A DNA stretch of 34,665 nucleotides, from assembly GCA_021531865.1 (NCBI GenBank), contig JAFBIW010000020.1:1-34665 (forward strand), given 5' to 3'. The translations under genes and the position numbers were made by a program. Shown here one piece after another: positions 22,301 through 30,010 of the stretch. The DNA comes from Butyricicoccus pullicaecorum (lineage in GTDB: Bacteria > Bacillota > Clostridia > Oscillospirales > Butyricicoccaceae). Positions within the stretch are counted from its first letter, which is position 1; the number at the start of each line of letters is the position of its first letter. The notes under the pieces are model-generated. The model did no database searches. It was not told the DNA's origin and worked only from the letters and a program-made list of their open reading frames with translations.

Positions 22301-25300
22301 CGTTGAAGTGCGCAGTGACCTTGTAAGCGGGGTCGACGACCGCGTCGGCCGGTACGGTATAGTCGGCCGAAAGCTGGATGCTTTCGCCCGGCAGGAGGTT
22401 GAGGTCAACATAAGTGGTGGTCTCGCTGCCCACGGTGATGTTAAGCTCGTCGATCGCGTGGATGCCCTTGTTGTCGATCGTAAACTCAGCCTGCGTCACC
22501 GCGCCGCGCTTGACCGTCTGGTAATCGACATAAACGGCGGGCACTTCGATCTTGTCGGCGTAGGTCTCGGTGGCGGTGAACATCGAAGTGGTGCGGGAGG
22601 GAACGGTGTACTGCACGGTCTCGCCGCCGGCAGCCTGGGCGGTGTGGGTAACCGCGCCGTCCGAACCGTAGGTCGTGCCCAAGATGACCGCCTTGATCTC
22701 GTTTTCCTCCGGATTGCTTACATAGGCGTCGAAGTGGTCGATGAGGGTGCTGTCGGGCATTTCGGCCACATCCACGGCGCCGGTGAAGCGGATGCGCTCG
22801 CCGTTCTGGCCATAGGTGTAGAACTTGACGCCCTTGAGCACGTCCTTTTCCACCGTCTGCGCCGTGCTGCCCTTGGCCGTACCCTCGGCGCGCTCCACCC
22901 AGAGAATGGACAGGTCGCTGATGGAATCGCTGCCCTTGGTAAAGCGGAAGCTGGAGGTGATGCTCACATCATAGGCGTCGGCCACCTGGCTGATGGAGTC
23001 AGGCAGGCGCTGCTCGGTGACGCCGTCGTCGTTGAAGTCCAGCAGACGGAGGTCGGAGACGGTCTGGGCGTTGGTGCCGCTGCTGCCGCCGTCCAGCACA
23101 GAGGGGCTGTCGGAGGCCACGGCCTGCTCGGTGTACCAGCCCAGAACGAAGCGCTGATCGGCCCCGAACTTCACGGCGGTGAGCTGGGGATTCTCGTCCA
23201 GATAGCTGTCGTTGGTGGCGCGGACGCTGCGGGAGACCTCGCCGCTGTTCTTATCCACCACGGCGTAGACGATCTCGCGGTCGTCAGTGGTGGTATCCGC
23301 TCGATCGGTGTCCAGCGTGTAGGCCACGGCGGCCGAGCCGTCGTCCAGCATGGCGGCGACAATGGCCTTGACCGCGCCCGAGGTGCCGTTGTAGAGGGTC
23401 TTCGTCTCGCTCCAATCCGAGCCGTCAAAGATCCGGTAGACGATGGTATCTCGCTCGTCGAAGCGCGTCAGATTGTCGTTGCTGTTGCTCGACGAAACCG
23501 CGCGCCATGCCACGATTGCCCGGCTGCCATTGGTCGCGACGACGGGCGCAAGGTCGGGAGCTGCGTTGGAGCTGAGCTGGGTAGTGTCCCAACCGGAGCC
23601 GTTGTAGATGGAAACGCAGACCTCACTGCTGTTCATCATGATCATCTGATCCTCGGCGGTGAGGACGGCGCCTTCATCCTTGTCGATGGAGGCGGTCTGC
23701 CGGGTCCATGCGGCCACGGCGAAGTCCTTCGTGCCCGACAGGGAAAGCTGGCTGTCGCCGTAGCCGCCGTCGTCAATGACGGTCAGATCGCCGCTGCTGC
23801 CCATCTGGTAGGATGTGCCGCTTTTGGTGGCAAAGGCGGCTCGGGTCTGCTCTACGTCGGTGCTGTCCATGTCGGACAGATAGACAACAAGCTCCCCGTC
23901 CTCGGAGACCAGCGGGTTGGCGTAGGGGTAGGCGTTGTACTGCAGGTTTTTCAGTGCGCTCTCTCTGTCCAGCGCAAAGAGGCTGAATCCGCCGTCATCC
24001 CAGAAGCTGCCCTCCTCCAGATAGTCACGGCGCTCGACCGTGGGCGCGAGGCTCAGGGAGAGCATCTGCTGTCCGCCCACGGAGGTGGCGGTGACGCTGC
24101 CGCTGCCAATCAGCTCATCCAGAGTTTTGCGGTTGGCCGCCTGATTGAGCGCCCAACTGTTCTGAATGGCAGTCCACTCGCCGGTGCTCTCGTCAAAGGC
24201 ACTGAAGCTATAGGAGTAGAGTATCTTTTCATAGCTGATGAAAAGGAATTTCACCAGGAATTCCAGACCTACCTGACCGTCCATCTGGTAGTGCTGGCCG
24301 TTGAGATTGCCGTCGTTCCGGCCGTCGGCCAGGTTGTAAATGGACGCATCCTTCATGTAGGGACGATTGAGCCACTGGAACTGCATCTCCAGATTGATCT
24401 GGCCATAGATGCCCAGCTTGAAGGCCACCACCGAGTAGTCGAAGCCCACGCCGGCGAAGGCGCGCAGGTAGAGGTAGAGCCGCAGCTCGGTGAGGAAGTC
24501 GTTGCCCGTGCCATAGGTCTCAGAGGGCTTGTTGTAGTAGGTCACGCTGATGGCGTCCATGCCGATATCCACGCTGCCGCCGGCGGTGAAGGTGGCGGTG
24601 ACGGGCACGGGGCCGCACATGGTGTTGAAGTTCCAGGCGTAGCTCAGGCCGCCGCCGGCCTTGAAGCCGCCGTTGAGGATCTGGATGGTCCATTCCTTCT
24701 CGTTGAAGTCATAGTAGATGAGGGACTCCATGTAGCCGCTGATGCCAAAGGTCTTGTCGGAGACTCCTTTGCGCTTGAGCACCTTGTTGAAGTCGTCCAT
24801 CTGATCCATGGCGTAGTCCAGGGGCGTCTTCAGACCCACCAGCAGCATCATCTCGCCCAGACCGGGCGTGTAGTCGAAGTCGGCCTCGTTGCTGGTGTCC
24901 TCACGGGCGTTGATCTTGCTCACCTGATCGGCGTCATTCATGCCGCCGCCGCAGATGGAGATAAAGCCCAGGAACTTCGTGGGATCTGAGGTGGGCGCGA
25001 GCTGGAGGCTGAACAGGCTGTCGCTGCCGGTGGTGTAGCTGTCGGAGGCCACCAACGTCAGCAGGTTGTTGACGAACGCGTCGTTTGTGCTCATGCCGCT
25101 GGTATCCGCGCTGGTGCCCATGGCGTTGCCCATGCCCTGCAGCTCGCCCAGCAGGGCTGTACTTTTCTCGGCGGCGCCCACGCCCAGCAGATTGGTCAGC
25201 TTGAAGGGCAGCGCCTCCTTGCGGCTGAGGGTCGCGCCGTCGGCGTAGTACGCCAGCTCCAGCCCGGCGCTGTCCATATTGGGCACCACGCCGAAGAGGG

Positions 25301-28300
25301 TGTCTTTATTCAGCGTGACGGTGTAGGAGGTCAGCCGGCCGGAGGCGAAGGGGTAGTCGGTCTGGGTGATGGTGGACTCCCCTTCCCCGTCGGAGACGGG
25401 AATGCCGGTGTCGGTTTTCAGCCGGAGGGTGGGGGTCTTTCCGGTCATGTCCTCGCCCCACCACATGACGACGGTGGTGAGGGAGGCCTCGGGATAGCTG
25501 TCGCTGGGGCCGACGCTGCCGGTGGAGTCCAGCACGTTCAGGTGGGAGCCGTCGTACTTCACGGACTGCATGGCGATGTAGGGGTGCTTGCCGGTGCCGG
25601 TGTTCTTGCGGAAATTGACCACGGCGGAGCCGCTGCCCACAAAGGCATCCTGATTGGCGGAGGCGTTGATGCTGATGAGGACGGGGTAGTAGTCGGTGCC
25701 GTCATTCCCCTGGGCGATCTCAAAGACGTACTCCACCCGGTCGGAGGCCTGGACGGCGCCGCCCGCCAGTCCCCACTGGGTCTGATCCATGACCACGGTG
25801 AGCTTGCCGTCGTCGCCCAGGCGGATGGTCTGATCCTCATTGCCGGAGCGGTCAACAGTGCCGCCGTTGAGGCTGAACAGCGCGCCGGCCTTGTACGCCC
25901 CGTTGACGTACACGCCGCCCCGGAAGGTGATGGAGCCGGTGTAGGGTTTGCCGTCGGGGTCTTTCAGATAGAGATAGGCGTAGGCCGCGCGGCGGAGGTT
26001 CAGGTTGTTGCAGGGGTAGCGCTCGAGCTTGGTCCAGTCGCCCTCGCCGGTCTTGAGGGTGTCCTTATAGAAGGTGCCCAGATAGGTCGCGCCGTCGGAC
26101 GCGGCGCGGCAGTACACGTCGGAGGCGATGCCGCTCGCCTCGTAGATAGCCGCCGCGCCGGTGGCGTCGGACTGGACGGTTTTCTGCTCACCCGCGCCGT
26201 TTACGTAGGTCAGGGTGGTTTTGGCCTGCGGGTAGCACTGGAACAGATAGAGCTTGTCCTTCAGGGTCTCCACCTTGACCGTCAGGCTGTCGGACATACC
26301 GGCCAGCTTGTGGGTCGCGGTGACGGTGGCTGTGCCGTCACTCAGACCGGACAGGCCGAACTCGGTCGTCGGGCGGTAGGAGACGTAGGTAAAGTTCTCG
26401 ATGTTCTCGTAGAGCGTGCCCTGCTGGTAGTTGACGCTGGCCACCTGACTGTCAGAGGACTTCCACCGGATCTGGTCAGCGATCTCGCTCCACGCGTACT
26501 GGCCGTAGTTGACCGAAATGATGTTTTTGAGGTTGATGTCCCGCTTCAGGGCAAGGATCTGCTCCTGAGACATCCGGGAGATGCGCTGGACGTTGGACAT
26601 GGCGACGCTGTCTGCATCCGCGCCGTCCACCCAGATTTTCAGCGCTTCGGCGTCATAGACGTACAGCAGGAAGGAGTCATAGCTCCAGGTGCTGTCGGTG
26701 CCGTTTTTGGCCTGAATGGTGACGGTGTAGACGTCGCGGTAGCTGTTGGGGTCAGCGCCCGCCGTCACGGAGACGTCCGACAGCGTGTAGCTGCCGGTGA
26801 AGCTGCCGGAGCCGCTGCCGCTGCCGGGGGTAATGGTTCCGGTATCGACCTTGTCGCCGTTCTTCATGATCTCAAACTTAAACAGATCCGCGCTGGAATA
26901 CTGGTCAAAGTTTTCGATGTGCCACGAGATGGTGACCGGGGCGGTGTCGGTGACATAGTAGCTGTTCAGCTTGTCAAAGGTCACCACAGCGGGCTTGGAT
27001 TCCAGGGAGATAGAAGCTGTGGCGGTGTAGGGTTTGTTCGCATAGGTGGAGCTGACCTCTACGGTGAAGGTGTTGTTCCCACCCTGGTAGTCATAGGTCA
27101 GCACACTGCCGGGGATGGTGACACTGCCGGCGGGACTGCTTTTTGTACCGGTGACGGTGGTGGGATAGCCCTCACAGACAGTCTCTCCCCGCTTCACGGT
27201 GACGGTGAAAGTGGTGGGGGTGTCCCCGTTCTTGTCGCACAGGTTGCTGCTCCAGTAGACAGTCACATCCTGCCCACTGGTGGAGGTGATGGCGCTGTTG
27301 GGGATATTCAGGAAGGGGGTCAGGCCCACGCCGAACTTCAGCGCGTCCGTGGTTTTCGAGATGGCCTTGCCCGCCACACCGCCGTTTTTGGCGGTGAGGG
27401 TAAAGGAGACCGTCCCCGCCCTGCCGGTGGGGGTGATATTGCCGTTTGGGGCAATTTTGGCGACGGCGGTGTTGCTCGACGACCAGACGAACTGATCATT
27501 CCCGGCGAAGGAGAAGGTTTTGTTCTCTTTCAGCTTGAAAGACGCGGAGATCTGAGGGCCGTCCTGGAGGTAGATCACCGGGCTGGCCGGGTCTTCATAC
27601 GAATAGGGCGTCCCATTCTTGTCCAGCACCGACAGGTCAAGGGACAGGTCGCTCTCCGTAATAAACACGGCGGGAGCCTGCTCCACCTTGGCATAGCGGC
27701 CCAGAACCACATCATAGCGCTCCCCGCCTTTCAGATACAGCTCGGGCATGACGGTTCTGGCGGCGTCCGTGGTGTTCAACTCCAGCGGAATGTCCGCGGT
27801 CAGGCTGCCGCCGGTGACGCTGGTGCTGGTGGAGGTCAGCGGAATGAAATTCTGGTTGTCCACGCTGACGAACAGCGAGTTTGAGGTATAGGTGCCGTCG
27901 CTGTTGGACGTGAAATCGCCGCCCAGCCACTGGGTCAGCTTTCCGTCATTGCTGATGTTGGCGGTCACGGCCAGCTTGGGCGCGGTGGTGGGGTTGTCGA
28001 TGTCGGCGGAAAAGTCGGTGATGGCGGCGGCCTTTTCCGGCTCGGTCAGCGTCACGCCGCTGATGGCAGAGACGGAGGGGCCGGAGACGGTGATGGATTT
28101 GCCGTTGGCGCCGGTGCCGCTGAGACGGGCGCTTTCCACCATCAGAATGGTGTTATCGGCGGCGGGAACTGTGTAGAGGAAGGTGGCACATTCAGAGGTG
28201 GCGCCAGTCTCCACCGGGGTCATGGTCTGACCGTTGACCGTCAGCGTCATGGAACTGCTGATCTGCATGGGGAAGCTGAATTTCACCGTGATGGGAATGA

Positions 28301-29789
28301 CCTGCCCGGCGCTGTAGGTGCCGGCGGGCGCGGAGGCCGTGGCAGTGGCGGAGGTAGTGACTTCCGTCACGGAGATGGTGCCGGATGTGGAGAAAGACGG
28401 CACAAAATAAAAGGACCCTCCAATAATATAAAAAGCAAAATAAAGGCATGAAAACGAAAGAGAAGACAGCTTGGCTCCCACTACATATGTCAGGGATGAG
28501 CTTGCACCTGTGAGCGTTTGATTTTGCAAAGTATTTTTTGATGCCGGAACAGAGTGTGTCGCGTATGTTTCATTTAGGGTGGCTTCTCCCTCTTTAAATA
28601 CCGTTCCATTTGCAGTAATCTGATACTTTGATGTTTCTCGGAGTTTTATTGCCGCTGCAGATGAGGATGAGGCGTACTTATTCCAAAAATTCCAAAAGCC
28701 ATCTTCAGCATAGTCCAATCGCTGAAACGTCATTGTACCAAGGTCAATGGTGGTTTGATAGGTTCCGGCTGACAGACCGCTGAAGGTCACTGATTGGCTC
28801 GTGCGCTCGACAGGGTCTGCCTGATCTATAATAGCGCTATCTCCGGTTCCTTCAGTATCAGCAGAACTTCCAGATTTCCAATAATAAGTTCCATCATAAG
28901 TAAGAGAAAAGTCCTTGCTGTCGCTATACTTCAAACTATCGCTTTTACTGACCCGTACAGTCAGGGAGCCGTTGTCCTGCCCGTCGCTGAACAGGGCGTT
29001 CTTCACGTCATAGACCTGCACCACAAAGGTACCCGAGCCGTTCAGCAGACCCTGGGCGTCCCCCACATGCACGGTGAAGGTGTCTCTGACAGCCCCGGCG
29101 GTGATGGTGCGTGTGTCGCTGCCGGTGGCCGCAACGCTGCCGGACAGGGCCCGGTAGGCATAGGTCACGTCCACATTCTGCGCCTTGTTCAGCGAGACGG
29201 TGACGGTGTATTCGCTGTTGCGGGTGGCGCTGTCATCGCCGCTGAGGCTGATCTGCACCGTATGATCCACGCCCGACGCGCCGACCGTGCCGCCGTCGTC
29301 CACCCCCAGCATCATGATGCCCCGGGTGTTGATCTGCTCCTGCAGGCTCTGGAGGCTGGCAAGCTGCTCCGCCGTCCACTTCCCACCGGAGAAATAGGTT
29401 CGGCGCAGGTAGGCGATGTAGTCCTCGATCTCAAGGATGGTAGCCAGATCCCCCAGGGTGATGGGGGTGCCGTCCACCGTCACCAGCCCGTCCGGGTCAT
29501 AGTCCCCGGCCAGCACGGCGCGCAGCTCGTCAAGCGTCACGTCCTCGCCGTCCATGGTGATGACCCAACTGTCTATGGCGTTGCCGTCCTCGTCCAGCAG
29601 GCCATATTGCTGCAGCAGGCCATAGTACCGCTCTGCCTCATCCTCGCTGCCGCAGATCTCTTGAAGCTGGGCAAGGATCGCCCGGTTTTCGGCCGGGTCA
29701 TTGTTCAGCAGCGCGGCAAACGCCTGCACCGGCAGCACCGTGATCACCATGCATATGCACAGTATCATACTCAGGATTCTTCGTTTCAT
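19347..29789 (-). CDS. Giant SLH-anchored multidomain surface protein (3480 residues)
   Basis: The ATG at 29789 follows GGAGGG by 6-7 bases. Residues 1 to about 26 are a Sec signal peptide (MKRRILSMILCICMVITVLP, cleavage near AFA-A). A helical segment to about residue 150 is followed by many beta-sandwich modules. One near 170-285 has an EYTVTVSLNKAQNVDVTYA start. Ig-like Big-type domains include WSSSNTAVAKIAPNGNITP. A Gly/aromatic-rich beta core lies at about 1660-1870, and a repetitive propeller-like stretch at about 1930-2260 (AVVAWRAVSS, AAVAYTLD). A CARDB-like domain lies near 2410-2500, a cadherin-like beta-sandwich near 2770-2870 ending TYILTVRNNGE, and a bacterial repeat near 3250-3310. 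Three SLH motifs (about 3310-3480: NGLMTG, SRAMIWTILAR, NGISDGT, MQWAVSTGLITG) bind secondary cell-wall polymer. The role is probably adhesion or scaffold. The gene is intact and monocistronic. Confidence 0.93.
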   Translation of the reverse strand: MKRRILSMILCICMVITVLPVQAFAALLNNDPAENRAILAQLQEICGSEDEAERYYGLLQQYGLLDEDGNAIDSWVITMDGEDVTLDELRAVLAGDYDPDGLVTVDGTPITLGDLATILEIEDYIAYLRRTYFSGGKWTAEQLASLQSLQEQINTRGIMMLGVDDGGTVGASGVDHTVQISLSGDDSATRNSEYTVTVSLNKAQNVDVTYAYRALSGSVAATGSDTRTITAGAVRDTFTVHVGDAQGLLNGSGTFVVQVYDVKNALFSDGQDNGSLTVRVSKSDSLKYSDSKDFSLTYDGTYYWKSGSSADTEGTGDSAIIDQADPVERTSQSVTFSGLSAGTYQTTIDLGTMTFQRLDYAEDGFWNFWNKYASSSSAAAIKLRETSKYQITANGTVFKEGEATLNETYATHSVPASKNTLQNQTLTGASSSLTYVVGAKLSSLSFSCLYFAFYIIGGSFYFVPSFSTSGTISVTEVTTSATATASAPAGTYSAGQVIPITVKFSFPMQISSSMTLTVNGQTMTPVETGATSECATFLYTVPAADNTILMVESARLSGTGANGKSITVSGPSVSAISGVTLTEPEKAAAITDFSADIDNPTTAPKLAVTANISNDGKLTQWLGGDFTSNSDGTYTSNSLFVSVDNQNFIPLTSTSTSVTGGSLTADIPLELNTTDAARTVMPELYLKGGERYDVVLGRYAKVEQAPAVFITESDLSLDLSVLDKNGTPYSYEDPASPVIYLQDGPQISASFKLKENKTFSFAGNDQFVWSSSNTAVAKIAPNGNITPTGRAGTVSFTLTAKNGGVAGKAISKTTDALKFGVGLTPFLNIPNSAITSTSGQDVTVYWSSNLCDKNGDTPTTFTVTVKRGETVCEGYPTTVTGTKSSPAGSVTIPGSVLTYDYQGGNNTFTVEVSSTYANKPYTATASISLESKPAVVTFDKLNSYYVTDTAPVTISWHIENFDQYSSADLFKFEIMKNGDKVDTGTITPGSGSGSGSFTGSYTLSDVSVTAGADPNSYRDVYTVTIQAKNGTDSTWSYDSFLLYVYDAEALKIWVDGADADSVAMSNVQRISRMSQEQILALKRDINLKNIISVNYGQYAWSEIADQIRWKSSDSQVASVNYQQGTLYENIENFTYVSYRPTTEFGLSGLSDGTATVTATHKLAGMSDSLTVKVETLKDKLYLFQCYPQAKTTLTYVNGAGEQKTVQSDATGAAAIYEASGIASDVYCRAASDGATYLGTFYKDTLKTGEGDWTKLERYPCNNLNLRRAAYAYLYLKDPDGKPYTGSITFRGGVYVNGAYKAGALFSLNGGTVDRSGNEDQTIRLGDDGKLTVVMDQTQWGLAGGAVQASDRVEYVFEIAQGNDGTDYYPVLISINASANQDAFVGSGSAVVNFRKNTGTGKHPYIAMQSVKYDGSHLNVLDSTGSVGPSDSYPEASLTTVVMWWGEDMTGKTPTLRLKTDTGIPVSDGEGESTITQTDYPFASGRLTSYTVTLNKDTLFGVVPNMDSAGLELAYYADGATLSRKEALPFKLTNLLGVGAAEKSTALLGELQGMGNAMGTSADTSGMSTNDAFVNNLLTLVASDSYTTGSDSLFSLQLAPTSDPTKFLGFISICGGGMNDADQVSKINAREDTSNEADFDYTPGLGEMMLLVGLKTPLDYAMDQMDDFNKVLKRKGVSDKTFGISGYMESLIYYDFNEKEWTIQILNGGFKAGGGLSYAWNFNTMCGPVPVTATFTAGGSVDIGMDAISVTYYNKPSETYGTGNDFLTELRLYLYLRAFAGVGFDYSVVAFKLGIYGQINLEMQFQWLNRPYMKDASIYNLADGRNDGNLNGQHYQMDGQVGLEFLVKFLFISYEKILYSYSFSAFDESTGEWTAIQNSWALNQAANRKTLDELIGSGSVTATSVGGQQMLSLSLAPTVERRDYLEEGSFWDDGGFSLFALDRESALKNLQYNAYPYANPLVSEDGELVVYLSDMDSTDVEQTRAAFATKSGTSYQMGSSGDLTVIDDGGYGDSQLSLSGTKDFAVAAWTRQTASIDKDEGAVLTAEDQMIMMNSSEVCVSIYNGSGWDTTQLSSNAAPDLAPVVATNGSRAIVAWRAVSSSNSNDNLTRFDERDTIVYRIFDGSDWSETKTLYNGTSGAVKAIVAAMLDDGSAAVAYTLDTDRADTTTDDREIVYAVVDKNSGEVSRSVRATNDSYLDENPQLTAVKFGADQRFVLGWYTEQAVASDSPSVLDGGSSGTNAQTVSDLRLLDFNDDGVTEQRLPDSISQVADAYDVSITSSFRFTKGSDSISDLSILWVERAEGTAKGSTAQTVEKDVLKGVKFYTYGQNGERIRFTGAVDVAEMPDSTLIDHFDAYVSNPEENEIKAVILGTTYGSDGAVTHTAQAAGGETVQYTVPSRTTSMFTATETYADKIEVPAVYVDYQTVKRGAVTQAEFTIDNKGIHAIDELNITVGSETTTYVDLNLLPGESIQLSADYTVPADAVVDPAYKVTAHFNGDAGATGSAETGARAGLFGLGARSGSNEATGTLYLNLPDIAITDASIVKEENGKRTIQIKLNNSADADLTAGEHKVKLSFFSDAACEKAITALPPITITDQADFDMINEGGYSKQTTFDVGAYVKDSETGAVREIPEDGVKVYIKAEVLDAKKSDAVQGEPATTNNYASVTCENLKARTGKDVTLDSSLSVDHGGSTVTVTLQNNRLTSTTTGNLIVTLLDANGQVLASQQSYTGTEGDNGLISLGGEEKKTTAPFRFAQTGASVQVTYSDVILGADNANLTSLTFSNIPGVTLSNFKEGADGMYRYAVSTDDLTSTSVMAVAESNLSKIRLTKTDKGNNVLNETVPLKPGQTSEIAITVTAKNGTTKTYILTVRNNGEPVINDPTGSPDPGETSQYSASTFYAADSAVISLTATASGSYALTYQWYRCDADGTNAVLLPDETASTLTIPSTTDAGVYYYFCRVTRAMLSGAAKSYDSTVASVQIKQTTGNSVHLTGTMVDFDNAAHGLTDAAAEKDGSTLHYSTDGGTTWSETAPVFTAVGAHTVWVYATHRNYADTPVVTADVVIQEKEGTQFKLETRSIEAVFDSYPAAIREQYPTPQAMIEALRGEILSLGVSEANTAVYEVKLLFSLDGGATWNEATAENFPAAGVTVRLPYPEGTNRSRYRFVLRHLITEPLQTGKQMGAFEPMDVTLEADGIRFTADCLSPFVLGWTKRANRGETVSYPVAAPKHTENGGVSVQPEKAAPGETVTVTAEPDAGYRVAEVTVTAEDGRSLTVKDQGDGVYTFTMPSGAVKIVVEFEPLTETCDGGADCPAHGFADFDRKAWYHEAVDYVLENGLMTGTGADTFAPNATTSRAMIWTILARQSGVNPSGGAVWYEKGRRWAMENGISDGTNPTGAVTREQMAAILYRYAQLKGLDTAGRTGLAAYADGALVSAYAAKPMQWAVSTGLITGTSASTLTPKGSATRAQTAQLLLNFSKTVS

Positions 29790-29903
29790 ATGCGTCCCTC
29801 CGTGTCGAATGTCATACGCTTCCGGCAGCCCCGGGAAAGGGATATCCTACCATCTTATGATTGTTATCATCTTACGGGAAATGCGCCCGGGAATCAAGTG
29901 TCC

Positions 29904-29938
29904 CTGCGCGAGTGGACGTTTTTCTGCGCGAATGGACG
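29904..29938. promoter_or_regulatory. Direct repeat at 20-bp period, candidate LytTR binding site
   Basis: CTGCGCGAGTGGACG (29904-29918) and CTGCGCGAATGGACG (29924-29938) match at 14 of 15 bases and begin exactly 20 bp apart, two helical turns. The second copy ends 10 bases before the -35 of the kinase gene. LytTR-domain regulators bind paired direct repeats about two turns apart, and the LytTR gene of this locus is at 31900. Confidence 0.7.
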
Positions 29939-29948
29939 GTCATGGTGG

Positions 29949-29978
29949 TTGACAGAGTGGAAGCCTCTCTTGTATGCT
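29949..29978 (+). promoter_or_regulatory. Promoter of the GHKL kinase gene
   Basis: TTGACA (29949-29954), an 18-base spacer and TATGCT (29973-29978), 32 bases upstream of the ATG. The tandem repeat lies directly upstream in an activator position. Confidence 0.72.
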
Positions 29979-30010
29979 TAATAAAAAAGGATAAAAGAGG
30001 GACGCACACG

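Noticed and set aside
20781-24989. A 1402-codon open frame on the plus strand opposite the giant gene (and another of 780 codons at 25542-27884)
   Set aside because: The minus-strand product has a signal peptide, recognisable domains and SLH motifs. The antisense translations are rich in Gly, Ala, Arg, Val and His with no domain or start signal, as expected of codon-bias shadows in GC-rich DNA.
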